In this document: positions 1 through 9,549 of the stretch, piece after piece
Layout: each line of letters starts with the position of its first letter
Position numbering within the stretch: position 1 is the stretch's first letter
Assembly: GCA_015227615.1 (NCBI GenBank)
Contig: JAALGZ010000007.1
Span: 1 to 64,000 of the forward strand
Reading direction: 5' to 3'
DNA: 64,000 nt
Source of the DNA: Labyrinthula sp. Ha
Taxonomy: Eukaryota > Sar > Bigyra > Labyrinthulida > Labyrinthulaceae
Position numbers and translations under genes: made by a program
Notes under the pieces: model-generated
Told to the model about the DNA's origin: nothing
Seen by the model: only the letters and a program-made list of their open reading frames with translations
The model's database searches: none

Positions 1-961
1 GAAAAGTTCCAGCTCTTTTCACTGAATCTAAATTTACCTCCTTTTCCAAAACTTTTGAGGTATTATAAAGCCTTCCTTCGGAGATGCTCGAAAGGTGAGT
101 CTGAACTGGGATATAATTTAACTCCTCAGCTTGAGAACTCACTCTCTCTGGTTGATAGTAATCAAGTTCTTTTTCAAAAGATGGGATCTCGTACTTTGTG
201 AAATGCTCACTCTTTGAGGAAATTGGTTTCATGTGTCTGGATTTCATCCGCACTGAAGTAGATACTTTTTTCCTGATTGAACTACTTTTCCCCGTCAAGT
301 TCGCACTAGACTGAAAAAAACTCTCCGTTTCTGCGTTCTTTTTTCTAAATTTTACAGTGTTGCTCTTCATTATTCTCGATTCCATTCGATGATCCACTTG
401 TTTCACTAACTTCAAGTTCGCTGAACTTTGTATTATAGTTCTCTGAACATCCATCTGCTTGCTGTAAGCAAGCTCATTAGGATTCTTTAGCGATTGACAG
501 CGTTCGACCTTCCACTTGACAACAGTTTTTTGCGGATATATTCCAAGAAACTCCCAGTCTGACATTTTCGTTCTTGACTTCGAGTTTTTATTTTGGTTCT
601 GGTTGCTAGTAGCTGCTGATGAGACACGCTTGGTAAACTTTTTCCTACAAGGTTTTGAAAATTTCTTAGCTCCTTCCACTGCGCTTTTATTAATAATCTC
701 GTTTGTTGAACTTTCCTGTTTTTGATTAACAAATTTGTACACTGTTTTCTTCTTCAGCGTTGAACTGGTGCCCTGTTTCTGTTCTTTCTTTTGTTCAACG
801 TCAATTTTACAAGCGTTTACCTACATTTACTTCATCAGAATAAATACTTTTTCAGCCATTATTTTGGCTTCCTTCCCAAACTCTATTTCTATCTGTGAAT
901 AATCTTGCTTTTCCAATAACTTCATAAACCGAATTTTAAGCTCAAATAAACTAAAAAACAT
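1..961 (-). CDS. Unrecognised basic Ser/Lys/Gln-rich protein, partial, two exons
   Basis: The minus strand is open from 820 to the window edge. An upstream open stretch starts at an ATG (961-959) and joins it in frame if a 27-nt GT..AG intron (821-847) is removed. Exon 1 would be 38 codons starting MFFSLFELK; exon 2 holds at least 273 codons and continues outside the window. The product is rich in Lys, Ser, Gln and Asn, has no membrane segment, and contains stretches such as SDWEFLGIYPQKTVVKW; I recognise no domain. An alternative start is the ATG at 565-563 (MSDWEFLG). Its start lies about 40 bp downstream of the end of the enoyl-CoA hydratase gene on the same strand. Seen directly: long open frame and intron-like junction. 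Inferred: that this is an expressed, perhaps scaffold- or nucleic-acid-binding, protein. A conserved protein match would settle it. Confidence 0.6.
821..847 (-). other. Candidate 27-nt mini-intron
   Basis: Read on the minus strand this stretch begins GTATTTATTC and ends AATGTAG. It carries two in-frame stops, and its removal joins two open stretches in phase 0. Its ends resemble those of the 28-nt candidate intron in the peptidase gene at 48425-48452 (GTAT at the 5' end, TGTAG at the 3' end). A spliced transcript would prove it. Confidence 0.5.
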
Positions 962-1001
962 TAATTACGTTATTCTCACTCATATTAATATACAACTACT
1001 T

Positions 1002-1775
1002 TTAAATATTCTCAAATACTGGTTTTCTTTTTTCCGCAAAAGCTTTCAACCCTTCTTGATAATCTCTTTTTTCGTTTAACGGACTTCTTTTTTCAAGACT
1101 AAGTGCCCAATGTTCTTCTAAAGAGAGTTGGACTCCTTCATCAATAACATGTTTTGCTTGTTGTAAAGCAAGAGGACTATTCTTAGAAATTTTCTCTGCA
1201 AGAGAAAGTGCACTTTCTACAGAAGCTTCTGCATCTGGAGCCGTTCTAGTAGCCAAACCAAATGAATGTGCTTCAGTTCCTGTAAATCTTTTTGCGGTAT
1301 AAATAAGCTCCTTTGCTGCTGATGAACCAATTAAACGAGGTAATAGAACTGCTCCTCCAGCACCAGGAAATAAACCCAAGCCAGTTTCAGGAAAGCATAG
1401 TATTGCTTCAGTATTTACAACTCGAATATCACATGCAAGAGACACTTCTAATCCCCATCCAAAAGCATATCCATTTATTGCTGCTATCGTTGGGATTTTG
1501 AGCTTAGAAACAGCTTTTACAGAATTGATACAAGATTCCAAATACTGCTCTTGTTGCTCTTTGTTAAATCTCTTTGACAGTTTTAAATCCCGCCCGGTGC
1601 TAAAACTTTTTCCAGTTCCAGTGAAAATTACTGCACGGGTGGAAGGCTTCAACTTTTCATTCAAGTTAATCAACTGTTCAGCCATTTCAAATGACAGTGC
1701 GTTTAGTTGTTGCGGCCGATTGAAAACAATCTTAGCAACATGCTTCAAAGGATACAAAATGGATAAATGGTTCAT
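1002..1775 (-). CDS. Enoyl-CoA hydratase/isomerase family (crotonase) protein
   Basis: This is an intronless crotonase-fold protein of about 257 residues from the preferred start MNHLSILYP (ATG at 1775-1773). The frame is open up to an ATG at 1853, adding 26 residues that look like leader or untranslated sequence; alignment to the family favours the shorter form. Family signatures are clear: NRPQQLNALS near the N terminus, oxyanion-hole strand FSTGRDL, then NGYAFGWGLEVSLACD and FPETGLGLFPGAGG. Both acidic residues used by true hydratases are present (Glu in GWGLEV and Glu in PETGLG). This supports water addition to trans-2-enoyl-CoA in fatty-acid or branched-chain amino-acid breakdown. No clear mitochondrial or peroxisomal signal is seen unless the longer start is used. 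All glutamines use CAA or CAG and the gene ends at TAA. Confidence 0.9.
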   Translation of the reverse strand: MNHLSILYPLKHVAKIVFNRPQQLNALSFEMAEQLINLNEKLKPSTRAVIFTGTGKSFSTGRDLKLSKRFNKEQQEQYLESCINSVKAVSKLKIPTIAAINGYAFGWGLEVSLACDIRVVNTEAILCFPETGLGLFPGAGGAVLLPRLIGSSAAKELIYTAKRFTGTEAHSFGLATRTAPDAEASVESALSLAEKISKNSPLALQQAKHVIDEGVQLSLEEHWALSLEKRSPLNEKRDYQEGLKAFAEKRKPVFENI

Positions 1776-1853
1776 ATTATTTGTTTCTTTATAAAAATAT
1801 AAATAAAAATTTATTTTTTTTTCTTGCGATTTATTATCTGGTGATTTGAACAT

Positions 1854-4187
1854 GGACAGTGTTATGGATAGTTATTGATAGTGGTTGTAAGAGAGAGAGT
1901 AGAAGTAAAAGAAAGATGTCTTTTTCCTCAAGTTTATGAGTACCTAAGGTATTTGTATTAGTTAAGAGCTATCTTATATTTATATGCCAAAAATTACAGC
2001 AGATAAATGGCAAGCTAAGACATGCTACCTCGAGACAATAACACTAATACTATGGTACAAGTGTTCCTAAATGCTCGGGCATGCAACAGAGCCCGGTTAT
2101 TCCAGCAAGGAAAAACAAAACTAATTGGTTGATATGATCATGTTATAAATTTTAGAAAATATGTTGGCATAGATATTTCAGTTTACAGCAAGCTATATCC
2201 GATATGAAAATACTTGAAGAGACAAAATCACTAAGAAACTTTTGCTTGGTGGGTGCTTCAGCGCAACTAGCAGCTCAAAGCTTTTTTCATCTGCAACAGC
2301 CATTTACGGAGAGTAATCTGTACATTTTCTAAGTTAAAGCATATTTATAGAGAAAAAACACAGATGAAACAGCTAATGAGACCGGCAATGGTAATCCTCG
2401 AACTTGAAACAAGCAGACTGTGTTGTTGCCCATATTGTTTCAAGTTTAACAATCTCCATTGCTTCATTTATTATCATATTTTAGTTCTTTTTATAAAATA
2501 CCCTATGAAATATTTAATAATGAGACTAAAATTTTTTAAACACCCCTATAAAGACAAAGTTAAACAATCTGGACAGTAGATTTGGGGCTGAGAAGAGAAC
2601 TATTGCTGCTTCAAAGATTTTGTCTAAAGCACCAAACTCACCGTTATAACCTTTCGTGTATTACTTCTTTACAAAATATATGCCATGTCAATGGGCGTTA
2701 ATCATAGTTGCTATATAGCAAGCTCTCTGTTATACCTTCAATTTGAAGAATACCGAATGTTTTTTTTCAAGTTTCTACGATTAAAGAACTACAGCCTTCG
2801 AAATCAAGACTTACATATTTAAGTTAGGTTTCCACACAATTTTGGCAAAAATATGTAGCACCCATAAAAGGCTAAATAATAAGTTCCCATAAGGCAAATG
2901 ACCCGTATTGGGAGTCAACTCAGATCAACTCCAGAAAAAGCTAATGATAATTGTACTAACTTTTTCAAATATCGCTTAACTTTTGCAAATCGAAAGAAAC
3001 TAAGACGTAGCTACTTCCCCTTCTACATCTCTCATCGGATGTTTTTTCACTTCTTAAATCCATTAAATATGTATGATGTTAGCAAGAGCAAGTCCTGTTT
3101 CAGTGACAAAATACGGAAATAAAACAACGATACATAAGAGTTGATTCTTACAAATTCTAATGCACATGTTCCATACCCAAATGAGTATTTGATTTTTTTC
3201 GTTCCTTATATTAGAACGTCATAAACTAAACGGGATAATAGATCATATGCAGATTAATATTTTTGGCACACTAATCACATAAATGTGTTCTCAGGATTCA
3301 TTTAGGTGTTTATATATCGATTGTGATTCTTGCCATTTAGGGTCTTGCAGATTATGGAATTTAAAAACGGCTAAAGGGGAGGATTTCTGCGTTTTGATTG
3401 GGTATTGCGAAACTACGTTATTAAGGATGCAAAAATATTGTTGAATGAAAAATAAGAATGATAAATTTCTTGGATTTCAGTTCTTAAGGATTTTCGCTTT
3501 CATTTTTTAGCTTTAAACTTAGCATTAGGTAGGTAAAATTTATCCTAAGAACAGGCAATCAATTGACATTTAAATTTCTCTCTTTAGAAAATATAACTTT
3601 TATTCCATACCAGACAATGGGGTATGAAGCAAACTTACAATATGAATCAAAAACTACTAGTTCTAATGATCTTAATCTGGAAAGAAAAAAACATAATTAA
3701 AAATCTGAAAAGACGAAAATATAATGAATATGGTTGTTTGGATAAAAATATAGGAAAAATAACATCCCCCTAGCATCATGAAAAATTTCTTAAAAGATCG
3801 ACGACTGACTCAGAGTCACAGAATTTTACCGAGTTGGAATTCAGTCTTATGGTTCATCAGTTCTGTAAACATTTTTTATGATATCTCAGTTCATTCAAGG
3901 ATTAAGGCAGCCACAGCAATTTAAGGTGGCTGTACATTTTAACAAGGAACTCAAAGTCTCTAAAATATTACTGTTAAGTTCTTAATACGAAACCAAATTA
4001 GGACAGAAGAGCAATCATTCAATATGATAACTTACGTAAGATTATGCAAACAATGTTTCTTAAGGCTATACTTAATTGTTCCAGTTGATTTCCTTTTCCA
4101 GAATTCATAGGAGGGTCGGAGATTTTCCTAACAATCTGATGCAGCTGTTCAATGTAGTTAAAATGAGAAAATGAATATTAGCATAAC
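1854..4187. other. Intergenic, no gene supported
   Basis: AT-rich sequence between the crotonase gene and the copia tandem. Short open stretches (for example 2364-2579 and 2898-3122) are interrupted on all sides and resemble no family. The first few hundred bases presumably hold the crotonase promoter, but no distinct motif stands out. Confidence 0.6.
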
Positions 4188-4364
4188 TGTTGAGGAACAA
4201 GTTAGGAGGGTATATTGAGTAACAAGTTAGGAAGGTAGTTTGGTTGCTGGTTATGGTACTTGGTATCTATGGTACAAGGTCCAAAAGAGGATACCTGTTT
4301 TAGAACACCAAGTACCAACCAGACTTTAATATATAAATAAAAAATATTTCATTCTTTTCTAATA
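4188..4364 (+). repeat. Copia left LTR (177 bp)
   Basis: Begins TGTTGAGGAAC and ends TTCTTTTCTAATA. By eye it is identical to 8492-8668. It contains two short direct repeats of AACAAGTTAGGA type and pairs of GGTACTTGGTA-like motifs that partly form inverted repeats. Confidence 0.9.
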
Positions 4365-4435
4365 GGTTAACAGCCGAAACGAAGAAATAACTACATAAGT
4401 ATTGAAGTTCCCAAGAAACAAGATTCAAGAAAAAT

Positions 4436-5245
4436 ATGACTCAAGACAAGGATATAGGCAACTTAGTTCTATCAAGTAAAAACCATTATATACAATGGCA
4501 AGAATTTATCACTATTCTTATAGAAAGTAAAGGTTTAGACAAGGTATTGTCCAAGAATGATACAAGTAATTCAGAAAATGAATCAGAAGCAACAGAAGAT
4601 ACAAGTCTCAAAGAGAAAAAAGCCAAGGTACTCACAATCATCAGGAAGTATTTAGATATCAATCTTCATTATCTCATTCATGGGATAAAAGATCCAGTTG
4701 AAGTCTTCAATATAATTGAGAAATACTGCATAGGTAACAAAGCTGAGAGAATTTTGAAGTTAGAGGACAGTTTGTCAAATCCAGAAGGAAGGTAGTTTTT
4801 GGAAAAACTGAAGAATTTCAATGTTTCATATCGAGATATGTTGATGCTTGGGGGTAAATTATCAGACGAGAAGGTAATCCATAAGCTTTTTTCCATAGCT
4901 CCAAACAACTTGGCAGTGGCATTGCTTCAAAAGGAAATACAAGTTTATGCTAATGTGATGCCTTCTAAGAAAATTCAATACACAGAAGTATATACCAAGA
5001 TGTTTGAGATTGCAGAAAGACAACATGAGGATTTCATCAAGAAAACGAATGTTCATAGAGACAGATCAGCTCTTCTTTGTTACAAATGTAATCAACCTGG
5101 ACATTTCAAAATTAATTGCAAAAATCCATGGTATTGCACCATTTGCAAAAAATAAGGTCATTCGAGTTACAGATGCGTCCATAATAAAAGAACTACGAAG
5201 GAAAACGACAACAGACAAAAAGAAGATAGCTTTGTCAGAGCATTC
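4436..5245 (+). pseudogene. gag: Copia gag region, left copy
   Basis: Nucleocapsid/capsid part of the left copia element, starting MTQDKDIGNLVLSSK shortly after the LTR. It carries the copia gag architecture, with a UBN2-like central part (YLDINLHYLIHGIKDPVEV) followed by CCHC zinc-knuckle sequence (CYKCNQPGHFKINC) that would bind the element RNA. It is in the same register as pol downstream, as expected for a copia gag-pol. The region looks broken in about two places, which the right copy shares. Confidence 0.8.
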
Positions 5246-8200
5246 ATGGGAATGTTCAAAGCTGATTTTAATATTTATAATATGAGACAAGAAAATGATC
5301 AAACCTTAATCATAGATTCAGGTGCCAGTTACCATTGCTGTGGAACTAAACATATAAAAAGGTTAAAGAATATTCAACGTTTAGAAAAACCAAAACTAGT
5401 TGGAGCAGCAGGTGGTAAAATATATTCATCTATGAAAAAAGGAGTGTTTGAAGCTACATTGGATAATAATGTAAAGATAACTCTTTATGATGTATATATA
5501 TTTGAAGATTTACAAGTGTTTTTGGTTTCGATGGCTGTACTTATGACTAAAGGATTAACAATTATGGCAGAGAAAGATTCTATTATGATAAGAAAAAATA
5601 AAGCTACATTATATACAGCAAACAAAGATGAAAATAATTTATTCAAAATAAAATATTGTTCAAGTAAAGATAATGATGAAAGTTTAAATACAAAAACAAA
5701 TGATTTAATGGTGCTTACAAACTCAACAGCAAGTAAAATACAACTTCTTCACAATAAGTTTGGACATCAAGGTAAAGAAGCATTTAAACTTACCATGAAT
5801 TATTATAAATATAAAGTAAACGAAGAAGAACTAAAGAATTTTGTATGTAAGGTTTGTGAGAATAACAACATTAAAAAAGGTGTAATAAAAAGAAAAGATG
5901 CAGTTGGATTTGAGGGACAAGACGGTGAGTTTTTTGTTCTAGATACAGTGGATGTATTAACCAGTAGTCGCGCAGGTAATTCTGGTTTTGTTCTAGCAAC
6001 CGATATTAGCAGTAAATATCGTTTTATATTTTGTTACAAGAAAAAGAGTGAGGTTACAAATGAACTTATCAAATTTTTCCGCTGGTTTCAAGTTGCTACT
6101 GATAAAAAGATAAAACGTGTTCATTCAGATCAAGGAAGGGAGTTATATAACGAACAAATTATTAATTATTATGAAGAAAATGGCATCCATTATTCGGTAT
6201 CTGCCCCTGGGGTACCAGAACATAATGGTCTTGCGGAACGTAGCAACCAATTTATATTAAGAAAGATGAGACTTATATTAAATGCAACAAACTTGAATAG
6301 TAGTATGTATTGGGATTTCGCTGCATATTACACGGTTTACTTAACTAATAGGACAACAGAAGGTTTAAATGAGAATACAGCACATGAAAAAATATTTAAC
6401 AAAAAACCGGATGAGAAAAAACTTTTAATTTTTGGAAGTTTGGTAATATATTTAAAGAATTTCGATAACAAAGTAGAACAACGTGGTGAAGAGGCATATT
6501 TTTTAGGATATAACTACGTAACAGGAGAAGCATTATTACTTTCAAAGAATAAGAGACAGTTAATTAAGACGCGAAACTTTAAACTTTCCAAAAGAACTGA
6601 AGAAGAAAAACTAGATACAGAAACAGACACTGTAATACAAGTTCCTTATGTTCCAGAAAACAGTGAAAAAGCTAAAGAACCAGAAAATGAAAATACAGTT
6701 CAAGTAACAGGACAAGAAGAAGAAGAGAGAAATCATCAACTTTTACCTGAACAAGAGTATATAAGAAGATCAAGCAGAAAAAGTAAAGCTCCTGAAAGAT
6801 TGACGTATTGTGATGTGGCTAAGAATGAAGCTTTTTATCTATTTGAGGATTTGGACTTTCTTTTTCAACATCATAACCTCATGGATTTTGCAGCATCAGC
6901 TATGAACAAAGATAAAACCATACCAAAAACATATTTTCAAATACAGTCAAAGCCTTTATCTGACCAATGGTATACAGCTTATGAAAAAGAGTTGAATAAA
7001 CTCATTACAATAAGAGAGATGCAGTTAATTCAGAAAACGGAAATAAAGCAAGCAAAGATTATACCGATCATGGAGTTGTTTACGAAGAAAAAAGACAATA
7101 TTACGAACCAAGATATTTGTAAATGTAGGTTTGTGGCCAGAGGAGATCTTCAAGATGATTTCTTGAAGTTCTATTCACCTACAGCAAGACTTGAATTGAT
7201 TAGGTTATTTCTGTTTGTTATCTCCAGCAAGAATATGAAATGGATGCAGATTGACATAGGCAATGCATTTTTAAATGCAAAGCTTGACAGAGAATATTTT
7301 TATCAACTTCCACTTAAACTTAGGGCAAAGCATCCAGATAAAATATGGAGATCAGGAAAAGCAATATACGGTTTGAAGGAGGCACCATTATATTGGTGTA
7401 AAGAAATCACGCAGACTTTATTACAGCTCAAGTTTACAGTGAATATTAAAGAGAATACTATATTTTATCATAAAGAAAAGAACATACTTGGTTTACTATA
7501 TGTGGACGACATGCTTTTTGCATCTTCAGAAAATGAACATTTAGAATGGACTTTACAAAAGTTAAAAGAAATTTACGATGTTAAGAACACTATGAGAATC
7601 AACAACTATGTAGGGTTCGAAATTAGAGAAGACAAGAACTGGATTTATCTCACTGCTGAAGGATATATCAAAACTCTAGCTGAAACATTTGAAATAAACG
7701 AACAAGACAAACAGACCATACCACATATTGCTAACCATTATATTGACCAAGAAGAAACTAGTAAAGTATTAGAGTTCAAGAAAAAATATCAGTCTTTAGT
7801 GGGCTCTATTACATACATATGTCGGGTCTGTAGACCCGACATATCCTTTCAGACAAATATGTTAGCCCAGTGTAGTAACAGACCCAAGATGGCCCACTTA
7901 AACGCAGGAAAACGATTAATTGCATATTTACTCAATACATATTCCTTAGGTCTGAGATATAAAAAAGGTGTTAGTAAATTCAAAGCAGTGGCTTATAGTG
8001 ATGCTTCCCATGCAGCTCTAAATGGACGTTATTCAATGACAGGATATATTATCAAAGTAAATGAATTAACATTGTTGTATAAAACCAGAAAGCAGAAAAT
8101 GATTGCAACAAGTTCGACCGAGGCAGAAATCATGGCATGCAGCCTGACAGTAAAAGAACTAAAGTGGCTTCAAATTAATCTACGTTTCATGGACATTGAA

Positions 8201-8479
8201 TTAGAAGAAGTGATACTAAAATCTGACAACAAAGGTGCTGTGAATAAGTTGAGCATAAAACAATCATATAGTGGTATAAAACAGATGGAAATAGAATATT
8301 TTTTCTACAAAAACATTATTGAAAAAGAAAGATGGAAAGTTCAACACGTCAAGAAAGAGTTTAATGATGCAGATGTATTCACGAAACCTGTAACAAAGAA
8401 CTGGTTTATTAAGAATCGTGACAAGTGGTTGTATGACACGAGAATGGAAGAGGAAGAGAATGAAAACAAAAGAGAGTAA
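5246..8479 (+). CDS. pol: Copia pol (protease-integrase-RT-RNase H), left copy
   Basis: An open stretch of 1077 codons from the first in-frame ATG; the true polyprotein probably begins in gag. Domains in order: aspartic protease (LIIDSGASYHCC, Asp about residue 24); integrase with an HHCC zinc region (about 168-207) and a D,D35E core (Asp about 233, Asp 295 in HSDQGRE, Glu 331 in NGLAERSN); reverse transcriptase with KWMQIDIGNAFLNAKL and catalytic LLYVDDMLFA (Asp 754/755); RNase H with AYSDASHA (Asp 919) and TSSTEAEIMA. This order, with integrase before RT, defines Ty1/copia. An Asp/Glu-rich linker separates integrase and RT. The stretch looks whole. Confidence 0.95.
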   Translation: MGMFKADFNIYNMRQENDQTLIIDSGASYHCCGTKHIKRLKNIQRLEKPKLVGAAGGKIYSSMKKGVFEATLDNNVKITLYDVYIFEDLQVFLVSMAVLMTKGLTIMAEKDSIMIRKNKATLYTANKDENNLFKIKYCSSKDNDESLNTKTNDLMVLTNSTASKIQLLHNKFGHQGKEAFKLTMNYYKYKVNEEELKNFVCKVCENNNIKKGVIKRKDAVGFEGQDGEFFVLDTVDVLTSSRAGNSGFVLATDISSKYRFIFCYKKKSEVTNELIKFFRWFQVATDKKIKRVHSDQGRELYNEQIINYYEENGIHYSVSAPGVPEHNGLAERSNQFILRKMRLILNATNLNSSMYWDFAAYYTVYLTNRTTEGLNENTAHEKIFNKKPDEKKLLIFGSLVIYLKNFDNKVEQRGEEAYFLGYNYVTGEALLLSKNKRQLIKTRNFKLSKRTEEEKLDTETDTVIQVPYVPENSEKAKEPENENTVQVTGQEEEERNHQLLPEQEYIRRSSRKSKAPERLTYCDVAKNEAFYLFEDLDFLFQHHNLMDFAASAMNKDKTIPKTYFQIQSKPLSDQWYTAYEKELNKLITIREMQLIQKTEIKQAKIIPIMELFTKKKDNITNQDICKCRFVARGDLQDDFLKFYSPTARLELIRLFLFVISSKNMKWMQIDIGNAFLNAKLDREYFYQLPLKLRAKHPDKIWRSGKAIYGLKEAPLYWCKEITQTLLQLKFTVNIKENTIFYHKEKNILGLLYVDDMLFASSENEHLEWTLQKLKEIYDVKNTMRINNYVGFEIREDKNWIYLTAEGYIKTLAETFEINEQDKQTIPHIANHYIDQEETSKVLEFKKKYQSLVGSITYICRVCRPDISFQTNMLAQCSNRPKMAHLNAGKRLIAYLLNTYSLGLRYKKGVSKFKAVAYSDASHAALNGRYSMTGYIIKVNELTLLYKTRKQKMIATSSTEAEIMACSLTVKELKWLQINLRFMDIELEEVILKSDNKGAVNKLSIKQSYSGIKQMEIEYFFYKNIIEKERWKVQHVKKEFNDADVFTKPVTKNWFIKNRDKWLYDTRMEEEENENKRE
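7817..7844. repeat. Perfect GC-rich hairpin inside copia pol (left copy)
   Basis: Arms ATATGTCGGGTCT and AGACCCGACATAT are perfect reverse complements of 13 bp with a 2-nt spacer. They lie in the RT/RNase H junction coding YICRVCRPDI. The GC-rich arm centre stands out in very AT-rich surroundings. Confidence 0.85.
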
Positions 8480-8491
8480 AAATAGGTATTG

Positions 8492-8668
8492 TGTTGAGGA
8501 ACAAGTTAGGAGGGTATATTGAGTAACAAGTTAGGAAGGTAGTTTGGTTGCTGGTTATGGTACTTGGTATCTATGGTACAAGGTCCAAAAGAGGATACCT
8601 GTTTTAGAACACCAAGTACCAACCAGACTTTAATATATAAATAAAAAATATTTCATTCTTTTCTAATA
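8492..8668 (+). repeat. Copia middle LTR, shared by both elements (177 bp)
   Basis: Identical by eye to the left LTR. It serves as 3' LTR of the left element and 5' LTR of the right one. A purine-rich stretch (AAAAGAGAGTAAAAATAGG) just upstream fits a polypurine tract. Confidence 0.9.
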
Positions 8669-8739
8669 GGTTAACAGCCGAAACGAAGAAATAACTACAT
8701 AAGTATTGAAGTTCCCAAGAAACAAGATTCAAGAAAAAT

Positions 8740-9549
8740 ATGACTCAAGACAAGGATATAGGCAACTTAGTTCTATCAAGTAAAAACCATTATATACAAT
8801 GGCAAGAATTTATCACTATTCTTATAGAAAGTAAAGATTTAGACAAGGTATTGTCCAAGAATGATACAAGTAATTCAGAAAATGAATCAGAAGCAACAGA
8901 AGATACAAGTCTCAAAGAGAAAAAAGCCAAGGTACTCACAATCATCAGGAAGTATTTAGATATCAATCTTCATTATCTCATTCATGGGATAAAAGATCCA
9001 GTTGAAGTCTTCAATATAATTGAGAAATACTGCATAGGTAACAAAGCTGAGAGAATTTTGAAGTTAGAGGACAGTTTGTCAAATCCAGAAGGAAGGTAGT
9101 TTTTGGAAAAACTGAAGAATTTCAATGTTTCATATCGAGATATGTTGATGCTTGGGGGTAAATTATCAGACGAGAAGGTAATCCATAAGCTTTTTTCCAT
9201 AGCTCCAAACAACTTGGCAGTGGCATTGCTTCAAAAGGAAATACAAGTTTATGCTAATGTGATGCCTTCTAAGAAAATTCAATACACAGAAGTATATACC
9301 AAGATGTTTGAGATTGCAGAAAGACAACATGAGGATTTCATCAAGAAAACGAATGTTCATAGAGACAGATCAGCTCTTCTTTGTTACAAATGTAATCAAC
9401 CTGGACATTTCAAAATTAATTGCAAAAATCCATGGTATTGCACCATTTGCAAAAAATAAGGTCATTCGAGTTACAGATGCGTCCATAATAAAAGAACTAC
9501 GAAGGAAAACGACAACAGACAAAAAGAAGATAGCTTTGTCAGAGCATTC
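8740..9549 (+). pseudogene. gag: Copia gag region, right copy
   Basis: Nearly identical to 4436-5245, with only one clear residue difference in the N-terminal part (SKDLDK versus SKGLDK). It has the same zinc-knuckle arrangement and looks broken in the same manner as the left copy, which indicates that the two regions derive from one recent ancestor. Confidence 0.8.
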
